A stretch of 64,000 nucleotides of DNA from positions 1 to 64,000 of the forward strand of contig JADJRT010000009.1 in the NCBI GenBank assembly GCA_016712035.1, read 5' to 3'. Under the pieces are notes generated by a model that was not told where the DNA came from, did not search any database, and was given only the letters and a program-made list of their open reading frames with translations. The stretch's first letter is position 1; every line of letters starts with the position of its first letter. This stretch comes from Flammeovirgaceae bacterium (GTDB lineage Bacteria > Bacteroidota > Bacteroidia > Cytophagales > Cyclobacteriaceae). This document shows positions 37,913 through 47,151 of this stretch, in pieces. Position numbers and translations under genes: made by a program.

Positions 37913-38734
37913 ATGTATTCATTTTTCAACAATCAATTTCTGCCGACCGATAAAACGTTTATTCATGTGAGCGACCTGGCCACTCAACGCGGCTATGGAA
38001 TTTTTGATTTCTTAAAGGCAGTAAATGGTAAGCCTCTGTTTATAGATGATTATCTGGATCGGTTTTATCGTTCGGCTGCGTTCATGCGACTTGAAGTATC
38101 GCAGTCGCGGGAGGAATTAAAAAAAATAATTCATGAATTGATCGGTAAGAATGGATTAACTGATTCAGGAATTAAATTAATTCTTACGGGTGGCTATTCG
38201 CCCGATGGCTATGAACTAACCACGCCCAACTTGATTATCACGCTGCACGCGCTCACCATGCCCAGTGCGGAATACCTGGAGAAGGGAATTAAAATCATTA
38301 CCCACGAATATGTACGCGATCTTCCCCACGTTAAGTCCATCAACTACATTATGGGAGTTTGGTTGCAAAATCTGGTGAAAGAAGAAAAGGCAGCCGATGC
38401 GTTGTACTATTTGAACGGACAGGTTTCTGAATTTCCGCGATGCAATATTTTTATTGTAAGAGATGATGGGGTGCTAGTAACTCCTGCTGATCGGGTACTC
38501 CATGGAATCACACGAAAAAATATTTTGAGTTTGTCTGGCAAGCCGTATACAATTCAGGAAGGAACTGTTAGCATGCAGGAGTTGCTGACAGCGAAAGAAG
38601 TTTTTCTTACCAGCACCACCAAACGGATTGTGCCCATTGTGAAAGTGAATGAAGCCGTTATTGGAAACGGAAGGCCCGGGCCGGTGACTCAACATCTCCT
38701 TAAAGATTTAATCCAATTAGAATTGGATTATTGA
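37913..38734 (+). CDS. Class IV aminotransferase (BCAT / D-amino-acid aminotransferase / ADC lyase family)
   Basis: 273 aa. PLP lysine K141 in LPHVKSINYIMGVW, E173 in GQVSEFPRCNIF, and the N-terminal RGYGIFDFLKAVNG motif with an acidic pair. Length fits class IV enzymes. Which member (branched-chain, D-alanine, or 4-amino-4-deoxychorismate lyase) cannot be decided from motifs; the neighbouring P1 peptidase makes a D- or beta-amino acid role conceivable but unproven. Last gene of the operon. Confidence 0.9.
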   Translation: MYSFFNNQFLPTDKTFIHVSDLATQRGYGIFDFLKAVNGKPLFIDDYLDRFYRSAAFMRLEVSQSREELKKIIHELIGKNGLTDSGIKLILTGGYSPDGYELTTPNLIITLHALTMPSAEYLEKGIKIITHEYVRDLPHVKSINYIMGVWLQNLVKEEKAADALYYLNGQVSEFPRCNIFIVRDDGVLVTPADRVLHGITRKNILSLSGKPYTIQEGTVSMQELLTAKEVFLTSTTKRIVPIVKVNEAVIGNGRPGPVTQHLLKDLIQLELDY

Positions 38735-38924
38735 AATTGGAATAGGCTATCCAACAGGATATAGACATTTGTAAAGCCAATTAAAATAAATTCTTAAAAT
38801 TCTTGAGCTCTATCCGTTTAGGTTAGACCTAAATTCTCCACGCCCATTAGCAACCATTGATCACATTTTGGAACTATGTAGTTGTTAATTTGCTTACTTT
38901 TACAAAATGTAATTTACCTGACGT

Positions 38925-41198
38925 GTGATAAAAAAAATCTACTCACTCTTTCCCTCTGCATGGTGGAAGGGAGTTGCCATGGGCACAATCCTATTTGTTC
39001 TTTTTTTAGCTACCCTTACGGGATACTTTTTTAATTCTGGCCTACCCATCCTTGTTAATTCTTTTATGGGTCTGATTTTAGGTGGGCTTGTCTTACTACT
39101 AGCAGGATTCATTTTGTGGTGGCTGCGAAAACTCTTTGTAAAACTCCCGATTTCTATTGTCATAACATTTCTATCTACACTAATTACGCTTGTTTGCGTA
39201 CACTCATTTTTTGGCTTGCCCGATATTATTTTTTATGGTGCAAGTATTTTATTAATACTGCTTACCGCTTTAGTATGTGGTTTTATAGGGTTGCTTATCC
39301 CGGCTGGCGTAGCTTCGTTTTCAAAGACACAGAAAGTATTTTTTTCCTTGACAATAGTGACGTGGTGCATTGCCATGGGTGGAAGTATTATGTGGTTGAT
39401 CAACGATGGCAACTATGATTTGAAAGAGCGAGAAATAGCGAACGCCCTGTTGCCTAAACCCTTAGACTTAGAAAACCCTGCTGCAATCGGAAACTATCAG
39501 GTAAAGCATATTTTTTATGGAAGTGGAAATAATAAGAGGCGGGAAGAGTATGGTAAAAACGCAAATCTGATTACGCCAAGTGTAGATGCCTCATTGTTGT
39601 TGCCTGAATGGAAAGGGTTCAAGAAAAAAATGCGAGAGTGGTATTGGGGTTTTGGTGTAAACGAATTTCCATTGAATGGAAGTGTTTGGTATCCAGAAGG
39701 TGAAGGAACATATCCATTAGTGTTAGTGGTGCATGGCAATCATGTAATGGAAGAATATTCCGATCCTGGCTATGCCTACTTAGGTGAGTTGCTTGCCAGT
39801 CGTGGGTTCATTGTTGTATCCGTAGACGAAAATTTTGTGAATGGAACGTGGTCGGGTGATTTTGTCGGAAAGGAAATGCAAACGCGCGGATGGCTTTTGT
39901 TGCAGCACTTGAACGTGTGGCGTCAATGGAATCAAACCAAAGATCATCAGTTCTTCGGAAAAGTAGATATCGATCAAATCGCATTGATTGGTCACTCGCG
40001 TGGTGGCGAAGCGATTGCCATTGCTGCCGCTTTCAATGATCTCGATTTCTATCCCGATAATGCTTTGTTGAAGTTTGATTTTCATTTTAATATTCGCTCC
40101 TTGATTTCATTGGCACCGACCGATAAACGATACACGCGCAGGCTTACGTTAAGTAATGTCAATTATCTCATGTTGCAAGGAGGTTACGATAGTGATGAGC
40201 CAAGTTTTTTTGGTATGCGGCAAGTAGAACGTATTACTTTTGATAACGATAAGTATTATTTCAAATCAGGACTTTATATGCCAGGTGCAAATCATGGTCA
40301 ATTTAATTCCGTTTGGAAACAAGATGGCAGGCCACCATCCAGTTGGATGTTGAATGTGAAACCCCTGATTACGGAGGCAACGCAACAACAAGCAGCCAAG
40401 GTTTATATCTCTGCTTTTCTGGAAGCAACCATTCGTGATAAAAAAGAATACATTCCTCTATTTGAGAATTGGAATTATGGGAAAAATTGGTTGCCAGAAG
40501 TTCAATATCTCAACCGCTTTGAAGACAACCAGTTTATAGAAGTAGCCGGGTATGAAGACGACATTGATTTAACAACCACATCGGTTCATACAACGATTTC
40601 TTCTAATCAATTAAAGGTATGGCATGAAGTTGAATTACTTTATCGCGATGGTAAAGATAAGCAAGCGAATAATGCTGTTGTTTTAGGTTGGAAAAAATCT
40701 GATCCAGAAAAAGAAATACCCGCATACTCAATTAATCTGCCTGTAAACATGGCATTGGATAAATCATTGAATGAAAATGATTTATTGGTTTTTGCGCTGA
40801 GTGAAGGCAATCCAAAGGAACTGGAAGACGAGAAGACAAAGGAAGCTGATAAAGTAAAAGAAGAGGATAAGGAGTTAGAAACGCTGAATAGTAAAACGGA
40901 CTTTACTATAATTCTTGAAGATTCACTGGGAACCGTGGCATCGTTGCGTGCCAACGAAGTTATTCAGCTATTACCCCGATGGGAGATTCACTATTTAAAA
41001 CTAAAGAATCAAAACGCTGAGCAGTATGGTGATTTATGGGAACCAACATTAGCCAACTATCAAGTACCACTAGCTTACTTCGTTCAAAAGTTTCCTGATT
41101 TAAAATTATCTACTCTAAAGAAAATTGAATTCCGATTCGATCGCACGGTTTCGGGAGTTATTATTCTTGATGAAGTCGGCTTTCAGAAAAAACGGTAA
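38925..41198 (+). CDS. Large membrane protein with C-terminal alpha/beta hydrolase domain
   Basis: 757 aa, GTG start. About five hydrophobic helices in residues 1-165. An extracytoplasmic hydrolase core follows: PLVLVVHGNHVM, VDENFVNGTW, and nucleophile motif ALIGHSRGGEAIAIAAAF (GHSRG). Asp/His candidates are GGYDSDEPSF and PGANHGQF. After residue 500 there is a C-terminal beta-rich region containing a charged insert (about 625-650, ELEDEKTKEADKVKEEDKEL). It resembles chlorophyllase/dienelactone-type serine hydrolases fused to a membrane module. No operon partners. A TACTTTTA box lies upstream, and an inverted repeat ACATTTTG/CAAAATGT (38863-38870 / 38903-38910) brackets that region. Substrate unknown. 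Confidence 0.8.
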   Translation: MIKKIYSLFPSAWWKGVAMGTILFVLFLATLTGYFFNSGLPILVNSFMGLILGGLVLLLAGFILWWLRKLFVKLPISIVITFLSTLITLVCVHSFFGLPDIIFYGASILLILLTALVCGFIGLLIPAGVASFSKTQKVFFSLTIVTWCIAMGGSIMWLINDGNYDLKEREIANALLPKPLDLENPAAIGNYQVKHIFYGSGNNKRREEYGKNANLITPSVDASLLLPEWKGFKKKMREWYWGFGVNEFPLNGSVWYPEGEGTYPLVLVVHGNHVMEEYSDPGYAYLGELLASRGFIVVSVDENFVNGTWSGDFVGKEMQTRGWLLLQHLNVWRQWNQTKDHQFFGKVDIDQIALIGHSRGGEAIAIAAAFNDLDFYPDNALLKFDFHFNIRSLISLAPTDKRYTRRLTLSNVNYLMLQGGYDSDEPSFFGMRQVERITFDNDKYYFKSGLYMPGANHGQFNSVWKQDGRPPSSWMLNVKPLITEATQQQAAKVYISAFLEATIRDKKEYIPLFENWNYGKNWLPEVQYLNRFEDNQFIEVAGYEDDIDLTTTSVHTTISSNQLKVWHEVELLYRDGKDKQANNAVVLGWKKSDPEKEIPAYSINLPVNMALDKSLNENDLLVFALSEGNPKELEDEKTKEADKVKEEDKELETLNSKTDFTIILEDSLGTVASLRANEVIQLLPRWEIHYLKLKNQNAEQYGDLWEPTLANYQVPLAYFVQKFPDLKLSTLKKIEFRFDRTVSGVIILDEVGFQKKR

Positions 41199-41416
41199 TA
41201 TATTAAAATGGTGAGTCTTACCAAACTGGTTCGCGGTCTTCGCGGTCGATTGCGCAAAATTTAATCGGTAGGTAAGAATGTTTAACGAGAACCGCGATCT
41301 CGAAATAGTATGCCTGGATTGCGGGTCTCGGTGAAGTATGAATTAAGTACTAAAACTGGGTACTCCCCAGCAATGACAGCGTAAATTAAGATAGACCACT
41401 CACCCGGAATGACAAG
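41199..41416. other. Convergent intergenic region with degenerate short repeats
   Basis: Contains GC-rich inverted fragments (GAACCGCGATCTCG and neighbouring CGCGGTC pieces) and two short near-copies of a GG/GC-AATGACA unit around 41368 and 41407, reminiscent of dispersed intergenic repeats. No gene seen. Confidence 0.35.
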
Positions 41417-42194
41417 TTAGTTCTTTTGAAACTCCATAATCAAATGTTTTCCCAACAACACATTCAACGATGTGTTTAACTTAAATATCGCTCTATAGGT
41501 CTTTTCATTAGCTGGATCATTCTTAATCTGTTTTGTCATCGCCTTGCGATTAAAATAGTAGAGTGCCGGAAACCAAAGAATCAATAGCAAATACGAAGTG
41601 GAACTTCTTTTGGTAGGATGAATTTGCTTTTAAGATTAAATTATTGAGCGCGGCCAATGTTCTCAGTCGAAGGACACCGCTAATAAACAGTTTGCTAAAA
41701 TATCCATCCTGACTATTCTCCCATTTAGTAAATGCATTGAGTTCGTTTGGTGCCGGTGCACCATAGTGCTCACTCTCCAGCATAAATTGAGAAAGCCGGC
41801 TGCGCAAGGAGGAACTGTTTGGTGTGGTAAGTATGAATACGCCACCCGGTTTAAGAACTCTTGCTATTTCCTGAAATAAATGGAATTGATTGGGAAGATG
41901 TTCAACGGTTTCGCAGCAAATAATAATGTCTGCGGAGTGGCTTTCTATGGGAAACGGTTTTTGAAGATCGATGAGATCAACAACCGATTTATAAAATTGA
42001 TTCTGATTCGGAAATAGATCATAGGCTCTCACCGCAGCGCCTATCTCCTTAAAGAATTGAGCAATGTAGCCGCGCCCGGCAGATAAATCGACAACAGTTT
42101 TATTTTGTAGCCAGCTTTTATTTTGCTGCGTAAAGTTTTTAAAAAAGAGTAAGGCACTCTCGCGTGAATGATCGACCGAAGGAATATCACTCAT
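41417..42194 (-). CDS. Class I SAM-dependent methyltransferase, one frameshift
   Basis: About 259 residues after joining. Motif I VVDLSAGRGYIAQFF (residues about 34-48), DADI/ADIIICCETVEHLP, and LKPGGVFILTTPN are typical UbiG-like class I motifs. A single frame stops at 41550, but shifting frame near 41580 continues with FPALYYFNRKAMTKQIKND to GKHLIMEFQKN and a stop at 41417, clearly a real C-terminus. The start overlaps kdsB by 8 bp, so the two are coupled; a role in lipopolysaccharide or surface-glycan modification is a guess from this context only. Confidence 0.85.
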
Positions 42195-42933
42195 GATGAC
42201 TCTTCAAATAGTGACGCGCGTGTTCCAGGTCTGCAGGTGTGTCGATGCCTACGGTTTCGATTGTTGTTTCGGCTGTTTTTATTTTAAGCCCATTTTCAAG
42301 CCAGCGTAATTGCTCCAGGGATTCCGCCTTTTCTAATGAAGACACTTTTAATGAAGTAATCTTTTTGAGAACATCACTTCGGTATGCATACATGCCAATG
42401 TGTTTGTAGTAGGTATGTTGATTGATCCAATCCGTTTCCTTACCACGCCAGTAGGGGATAGGTGACCGACTGAAATAAATCGCCTCTTTACTTTCATTAA
42501 CAACGACTTTAACAACATTCGGATTGAGAAGCTGCTCCTGAGTTTCTAGCTTCTTAAGTAAGGTCGCGAGTTCTGTTGCACCATCTAACAAAGAGGCTAA
42601 CAAATCAATTTGATCTGGAGCGATAAAAGGTTCATCACCCTGAATATTGATTACGTAATCAAAAACCTCTTGCTCTTTCAATAGCACTTCATAACAGCGA
42701 TCCGTTCCACTGGCATGATTTTCTGAAGTCATGCATACGTTCCCACCAAAGGCCAATACATGTTCAACAATTTCCGGATGATCGGTGGCAACAATAATCT
42801 TACTTAGCGATTTACTTTTAGCAGCTTGCGTAAACACGCGACTGATCATCGATTGACCGCCTAAGTCAGCGAGTGGTTTTGCCGGAAAACGGGTGGAGGC
42901 ATAGCGCGCAGGTATTATCCCGAGAACTTTCAT
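42187..42933 (-). CDS. kdsB: 3-deoxy-manno-octulosonate cytidylyltransferase (CMP-KDO synthetase)
   Basis: 248 aa, full length. Nucleotide-binding start IPARYASTRFPAKPLADL (residues 6-23), then IVATDHPEI, MTSENHASGTDRCYE, VINIQGDEPFI, and YYKHIGMYAYR, all diagnostic of KdsB. It activates KDO for lipid A-core assembly. First gene of a pair with the methyltransferase; nfeD lies 9 bp upstream on the same strand, so the three may share a transcript. Confidence 0.96.
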   Translation of the reverse strand: MKVLGIIPARYASTRFPAKPLADLGGQSMISRVFTQAAKSKSLSKIIVATDHPEIVEHVLAFGGNVCMTSENHASGTDRCYEVLLKEQEVFDYVINIQGDEPFIAPDQIDLLASLLDGATELATLLKKLETQEQLLNPNVVKVVVNESKEAIYFSRSPIPYWRGKETDWINQHTYYKHIGMYAYRSDVLKKITSLKVSSLEKAESLEQLRWLENGLKIKTAETTIETVGIDTPADLEHARHYLKSHHE

Positions 42934-42942
42934 CCTACTTTT

Positions 42943-44265
42943 TTAACTTTCAGGGTTACCCCCTTCGGTACCGATTACTTCTATGCTATCGCCCTGCTCA
43001 ACAAAATCCCCGCGTGTAAAGGCATCATAAATTTCATCTTCAATAAGAACCTTGCCGCTGGGGCGAAGAATAGTATGTGCTTTACCTACTTTACCTAATA
43101 AATCTGCATGAAATGAATTTACGGTGTAGCCGCTGCTTACCTGTTGAGTATCGCTTAGAGCAATTCGCTGAAACGCTTTGGTTTTAGTAAGCCGGGCACC
43201 GCCAAAGAAGAGCAGTAAGATACCGCCTGCCAACCCTCCAATCATAGCAAAGGAAGCAACGATAATATCGCCAAGCGGAACAAATTCAAAGTTGAAGAAA
43301 TCATTGTTGAGCATGATAAGTATCAGCGAAATCACGGTAAGTGAAATGCCGGCAACGCCTGCGATACCAAAACCAGGTATAACAAACACTTCGGCTATAA
43401 TTAACAAGACGCCAGCAAAGAGTGCGATTATTTCCCAATAATCGGCTAAGCCGTTGAGATAGTATGGGACAAGATAAAAGACCAATGCGGTAACGGCCGC
43501 GATCAAAGGAAAACCAATGCCTGGAGTTTGAAGCTCAAAATAAATACCGCCTATGATGACCAAGATAAGAATGCCACTGATAAATGGGTTTAAAAAGAAA
43601 GCGATAATTTTTTCAACAGAGCCCAAACGGAACGTGTCGAGTTCGTAAGATTCAATGTTATTTCTTTTTAAAATTTCTTCAATCGATTCTACTTTTGCTT
43701 CACAGTACTCATTTTCAATAGCCTCCGAAGTTGTGAAGGTAATTACCTTGCCCGCTTGCTTAAGGCTATCAATCACCACGTTTTCATCTACCATGCCTTC
43801 CGCAATCCGTGGATCACGGCCATTCTCTTCGGCTGTTGATCGCATGATGGATCGCATGTACGATTGATATTTGTCAGGAGCCGCACCACCCGATCCGTCA
43901 ACAACCGTTGCCGCACCTATTGTTGCGCCCGGAGACATATATATACTATCGCAAGCAATAGAAATAAGGGCTCCGGCAGAAGCCGCATCAGAATTTATAA
44001 AGACCCACAAGGGTACTTTTACATCCATCAACCGATCTACAATTTCTTTGGCATCATTGAGCGCACCACCAAACGTATCCATGTCAATAACAATAATGTC
44101 GGCTTTGGTGGTTTCGGCATGCTCTAGTGCAAGCTTAACATAGCGGGCCATTCGTGGATCAATCTCCGCTTTGATCTCCATCACCATTACTTTCTTCTTT
44201 TCGTTTTGAGCATTAGTCAGAGCCGGAATCAATCCCATCAGGCAAAGGAGGAACAGCTTTCGCAT
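42943..44265 (-). CDS. NfeD family membrane serine protease (ClpP-class), long form
   Basis: 440 aa. Signal peptide at 1-19. Residues about 25-220 form the ClpP/SppA-like protease (DMDTFGGALNDAKEI, then INSDAASAGALISIACD with the SAGA serine, and YMSPGATIGAATVV). Four to five helices span about 225-360, then a C-terminal NfeD OB-fold domain (GKVLIEDEIYDAF...GDSIEVIGTEGG). Long-form NfeD proteins usually pair with a slipin/SPFH gene to process membrane proteins; no SPFH gene is adjacent here. Confidence 0.92.
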   Translation of the reverse strand: MRKLFLLCLMGLIPALTNAQNEKKKVMVMEIKAEIDPRMARYVKLALEHAETTKADIIVIDMDTFGGALNDAKEIVDRLMDVKVPLWVFINSDAASAGALISIACDSIYMSPGATIGAATVVDGSGGAAPDKYQSYMRSIMRSTAEENGRDPRIAEGMVDENVVIDSLKQAGKVITFTTSEAIENEYCEAKVESIEEILKRNNIESYELDTFRLGSVEKIIAFFLNPFISGILILVIIGGIYFELQTPGIGFPLIAAVTALVFYLVPYYLNGLADYWEIIALFAGVLLIIAEVFVIPGFGIAGVAGISLTVISLILIMLNNDFFNFEFVPLGDIIVASFAMIGGLAGGILLLFFGGARLTKTKAFQRIALSDTQQVSSGYTVNSFHADLLGKVGKAHTILRPSGKVLIEDEIYDAFTRGDFVEQGDSIEVIGTEGGNPES

Positions 44266-44273
44266 GGTTATCG

Positions 44274-44281
44274 TATTTTTG
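44274..44281 (+). promoter_or_regulatory. -7 box TATTTTTG before the DUF4905 gene
   Basis: Exact match to TAnnTTTG. No TTTG at the expected upstream distance. Transcription would begin near 44286, about 14 bases before the TTG start at 44300. Confidence 0.35.
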
Positions 44282-44299
44282 TTATAAAAGTACTAAGTC

Positions 44300-44971
44300 T
44301 TGATCGAAAAACCCCGCCACCATTTTTCCATGCAACTCAATTCCGGGGTGTGGAATATCAAAGTGGCTCCTGGAAAGAAGTGGCTTATTATAGAGCAACG
44401 AGATGAAGTAAAGCGTGATGTGACCATTTTGGCCGTTGACTATGAAAACAAGAAAATCGTATGGCAAAACGCTTCTCTGCCAGAACCCTGGTGGATTAAT
44501 CTGATGTCGGTTTCGCCTAACTCTGTTTCACTAAAAATATTTGAGAATACAGCCAACCCGGATAGAACCAGCTTTCTGTCACTTTCGTTGGAGGATGGTA
44601 AAATAATTGATCGACAAGCAGAAAGTGAAGGGGAGTATACGAATCAGGTTCAACAACCGTTTCAATATATAGCGGGTGAGCCGGAATTTAAAACTGTAGA
44701 GATTTTTTTGAAAACCCGGTTAAACATCATTCCATTACTGGGAGCAGAGTATTTGGAGTCACACAATTTTATATTTGTTTCTTGCTATTTCGGCAGCCCG
44801 GAGGTGTTTACCAACCTATTAGGGTGCTTTAATAAAGCCGGAGAATTGCTTTGGCAAGATGAAATTGGCACGAATTTGAAAGGGATTGGCATAAATACGT
44901 TTTTTATTGCTCATGACTATTTATTTTTTGTGAAGAACAAAACAGAATTGGTAACTTTTCGCATTGTTTAA
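44300..44971 (+). CDS. DUF4905 domain-containing protein
   Basis: 223 aa from TTG 44300 (ATG 44330 would give 213 aa). Beta-strand-rich and tryptophan-rich (SGVWNIKVAPGKKWLIIEQRD, SLPEPWWINLMSV). It matches my recollection of the Bacteroidota-only family DUF4905, which has no known function. No signal peptide or membrane helix. Three bases separate it from the LysM gene, so it leads a small operon of envelope-related genes. Confidence 0.7.
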   Translation: MIEKPRHHFSMQLNSGVWNIKVAPGKKWLIIEQRDEVKRDVTILAVDYENKKIVWQNASLPEPWWINLMSVSPNSVSLKIFENTANPDRTSFLSLSLEDGKIIDRQAESEGEYTNQVQQPFQYIAGEPEFKTVEIFLKTRLNIIPLLGAEYLESHNFIFVSCYFGSPEVFTNLLGCFNKAGELLWQDEIGTNLKGIGINTFFIAHDYLFFVKNKTELVTFRIV

Positions 44972-44974
44972 GCT

Positions 44975-45973
44975 ATGATTAAAGTAATTTTTTTAACTCT
45001 CGTTTCCTGGTCCAATCCCGCAGCTCCAATCGATTCGCTGCGCATGGAAACCATTAATGGAAAGCAATTTATTATTCATCGTATTGATGAAAAGGAAACC
45101 CTCTATGGGATCTCAAGGCGATATGGCGTACCGATTACGGCTATTCTTGAACAAAACCCAACGGCAGATGGTGGCCTTGCTGTGGGACAACTTTTAAAAG
45201 TGCCCTATGTTCTGAAATCTAAAGTGCAACAAAACGGCAGTCGTACACACAAAGTAACTGCGGGCGAAACACTCTTCTCTATTTCGCGGCTTTACGATGT
45301 TTCGGTTGATGATATAAAATCCTGGAACAGTTTGCCAGGTAATTCCCTGTCTACCGGCCAGGAATTAGTTATAAAAAAGAAATCTCCGGTAACAGAAACG
45401 GTAACTACGACAGTTTCGAAGCCAGTGGATGGCGTTCATACTGTTGCGTCAAAAGAAACCTTATACTCTGTAGCACGGCAGTACGATATAACGGTGCAAC
45501 AAATTCGTGATTGGAATAACCTTACAATCGATGAAGTGAAAATCGGGCAGACTCTACTTGTAGCAGAACCTGGCATAACCAAAACAGTGGAAACCAAACC
45601 GGAGATCAAAACCCCGGAGGTTGTTACTGTAACTACCCCACGAGTTGAGACCAAACCCCAAACAGAAACCACTATTCGAATCTCTGAAAAGGTAACAGGC
45701 TCTGATGAAATTAAAGAAGGTGGGTTGGCCGAACTGATTGAAGGTACCGATGGCAATAGAAAATATCTAGCTTTACATAGAACCGCTAAAGTAGGCACCA
45801 TTCTTAAAGTCAGGAATGAGTTAAATAATCGTGAGGTGTTTGTTCGGGTAGCAGGCGAGTTGCCTAACATTGGTGCAAACACGAATGTGATTATTAAAAT
45901 TTCCAAATCAGCCTACGATAGGCTCGGGGCAATCGATCCGCGATTTAGAGTTGAAGTTACCTACTACAAATAG
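44975..45973 (+). CDS. LysM repeat protein
   Basis: 332 aa. Weak N-terminal signal (about 1-17). Three LysM units at about 35-78 (DEKETLYGISRRYGVP), 92-134 (TAGETLFSISRLYDVS) and 155-198 (ASKETLYSVARQYDIT), then a Thr/Pro-rich linker and a C-terminal domain at about 240-332 resembling an RlpA-like/AMIN-like beta fold (LALHRTAKVGTILKVRN, EVFVRVAGELP). It binds peptidoglycan in the periplasm. The partner could be the OmpA-like protein just downstream. Confidence 0.9.
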   Translation: MIKVIFLTLVSWSNPAAPIDSLRMETINGKQFIIHRIDEKETLYGISRRYGVPITAILEQNPTADGGLAVGQLLKVPYVLKSKVQQNGSRTHKVTAGETLFSISRLYDVSVDDIKSWNSLPGNSLSTGQELVIKKKSPVTETVTTTVSKPVDGVHTVASKETLYSVARQYDITVQQIRDWNNLTIDEVKIGQTLLVAEPGITKTVETKPEIKTPEVVTVTTPRVETKPQTETTIRISEKVTGSDEIKEGGLAELIEGTDGNRKYLALHRTAKVGTILKVRNELNNREVFVRVAGELPNIGANTNVIIKISKSAYDRLGAIDPRFRVEVTYYK

Positions 45974-45996
45974 GCGTTTTCATTAACCTTGTCGTT

Positions 45997-47151
45997 TTGA
46001 AAATCTTATTACATCAACGACATATAAGGACTTACCTTAAAGGTAAGCAACACAGAAAGGCAGTATTGTTATACGCAGTTGCGTGTCTCATTTCGTTCAT
46101 ACAATTATCCGCTCAAAACCTGGTAGTTAATTCAGGTTTTGAAACTTATTTTGATTGTCCGGGATCTTACAACTATTTACAGGATGGAAAGCTTGCACCC
46201 GGTTGGTTTTCTCCAACATTCGGTACCCCCGATCTCTTCAACGAATGTAGTGTTGGCGATGCCGGAGTGCCCACCAACTGGGCTGGCTATACAAAAGCAT
46301 ATACCGGTGCAGGCTATGCAGGAATTTATGCCTATGTGTTTGGTAGGCAAAGTCCTTATCGCGAATACATTCAGGCTGAGTTGCTCGAACCGCTTGAACC
46401 CGGTGGTAAATATCTGGTTGAATTTTATTTTAAACTTTCATCCAATTCAAAGTACAGTATTGATCGGATAGGAATCTTGCTATCCGATTCGTCATATCGA
46501 AATACCAAAGATGGTGTTCTTCCTATTTCACCCTCTTATGAGCGATTGAACCGAACCATTTATAATCGATCAACCGGTTTGTGGACTCGGTTTGGGTACA
46601 CCTATGAAGCAAAAGGAGGCGAGCGATTTCTGACAATAGGAAATTTTTCGACTGATGGTAAAACCCGATCGCAGTTTATTGAAAGTGCTCAGAGTAAAGA
46701 ACCGATGTTAGCTAAGGCTGCATACTTTTATATTGATGATGTTAAGGTAATTAAAGTGGGCGGTATTCCGCAGGCACCAGTGCTAACAGGTTATACTGAA
46801 ATAAAAACCGAAGAAAACTACATTCTGAAAAATATTCAGTTTAGGTTTAATGATTTCACCTTACTTGAATCTTCGTATCCTGAATTGAAACGGTTGGTTG
46901 AGATTATGCGCTACTACAAAACATGGAAAGTAATTGTAAGCGGTCACACCGATGATGTGGGATCGGAAGCCTATAATTTGGAGTTGTCGTTGCATCGGGC
47001 TGGCAGCGTTGCTGATTATCTGATCGATCAAGGTATCAATCCCGAAAGGATAAAGACCCAGGGATTTGGTAAGCAAACTCCGTTGGTTAAGGGCACGGAT
47101 GAAACCTCGCGCTCGACAAATCGCAGAGTTGAATTACGATTTTCAAACTGA
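45997..47151 (+). CDS. OmpA-family outer-membrane/peptidoglycan-associated protein
   Basis: 384 aa. Long N-terminus (about 40 residues) with a hydrophobic segment AVLLYAVACLISFIQLSAQ; the real start may be internal. The middle domain (about 41-255) begins NLVVNSGFETYFDCPGSY and resembles a carbohydrate-binding-like jelly roll of Bacteroidota surface proteins. C-terminal OmpA domain at about 285-384 with VIVSGHTDDVGSEAYNLELS and STNRRVELRF, which binds peptidoglycan. Its stop overlaps the next start (TGATG). Confidence 0.9.
   Translation: MKILLHQRHIRTYLKGKQHRKAVLLYAVACLISFIQLSAQNLVVNSGFETYFDCPGSYNYLQDGKLAPGWFSPTFGTPDLFNECSVGDAGVPTNWAGYTKAYTGAGYAGIYAYVFGRQSPYREYIQAELLEPLEPGGKYLVEFYFKLSSNSKYSIDRIGILLSDSSYRNTKDGVLPISPSYERLNRTIYNRSTGLWTRFGYTYEAKGGERFLTIGNFSTDGKTRSQFIESAQSKEPMLAKAAYFYIDDVKVIKVGGIPQAPVLTGYTEIKTEENYILKNIQFRFNDFTLLESSYPELKRLVEIMRYYKTWKVIVSGHTDDVGSEAYNLELSLHRAGSVADYLIDQGINPERIKTQGFGKQTPLVKGTDETSRSTNRRVELRFSN

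Noticed and set aside
41199..41416. Structured RNA in the convergent gap with GC-rich inverted fragments
   Set aside because: The pairings are short and scattered, and part of the gap proved to be the frameshifted end of the methyltransferase gene; what remains looks like degenerate dispersed repeats.
42943..44265. NfeD-slipin membrane protease operon
   Set aside because: No SPFH/slipin gene lies next to nfeD; the neighbours are kdsB and DUF4905.
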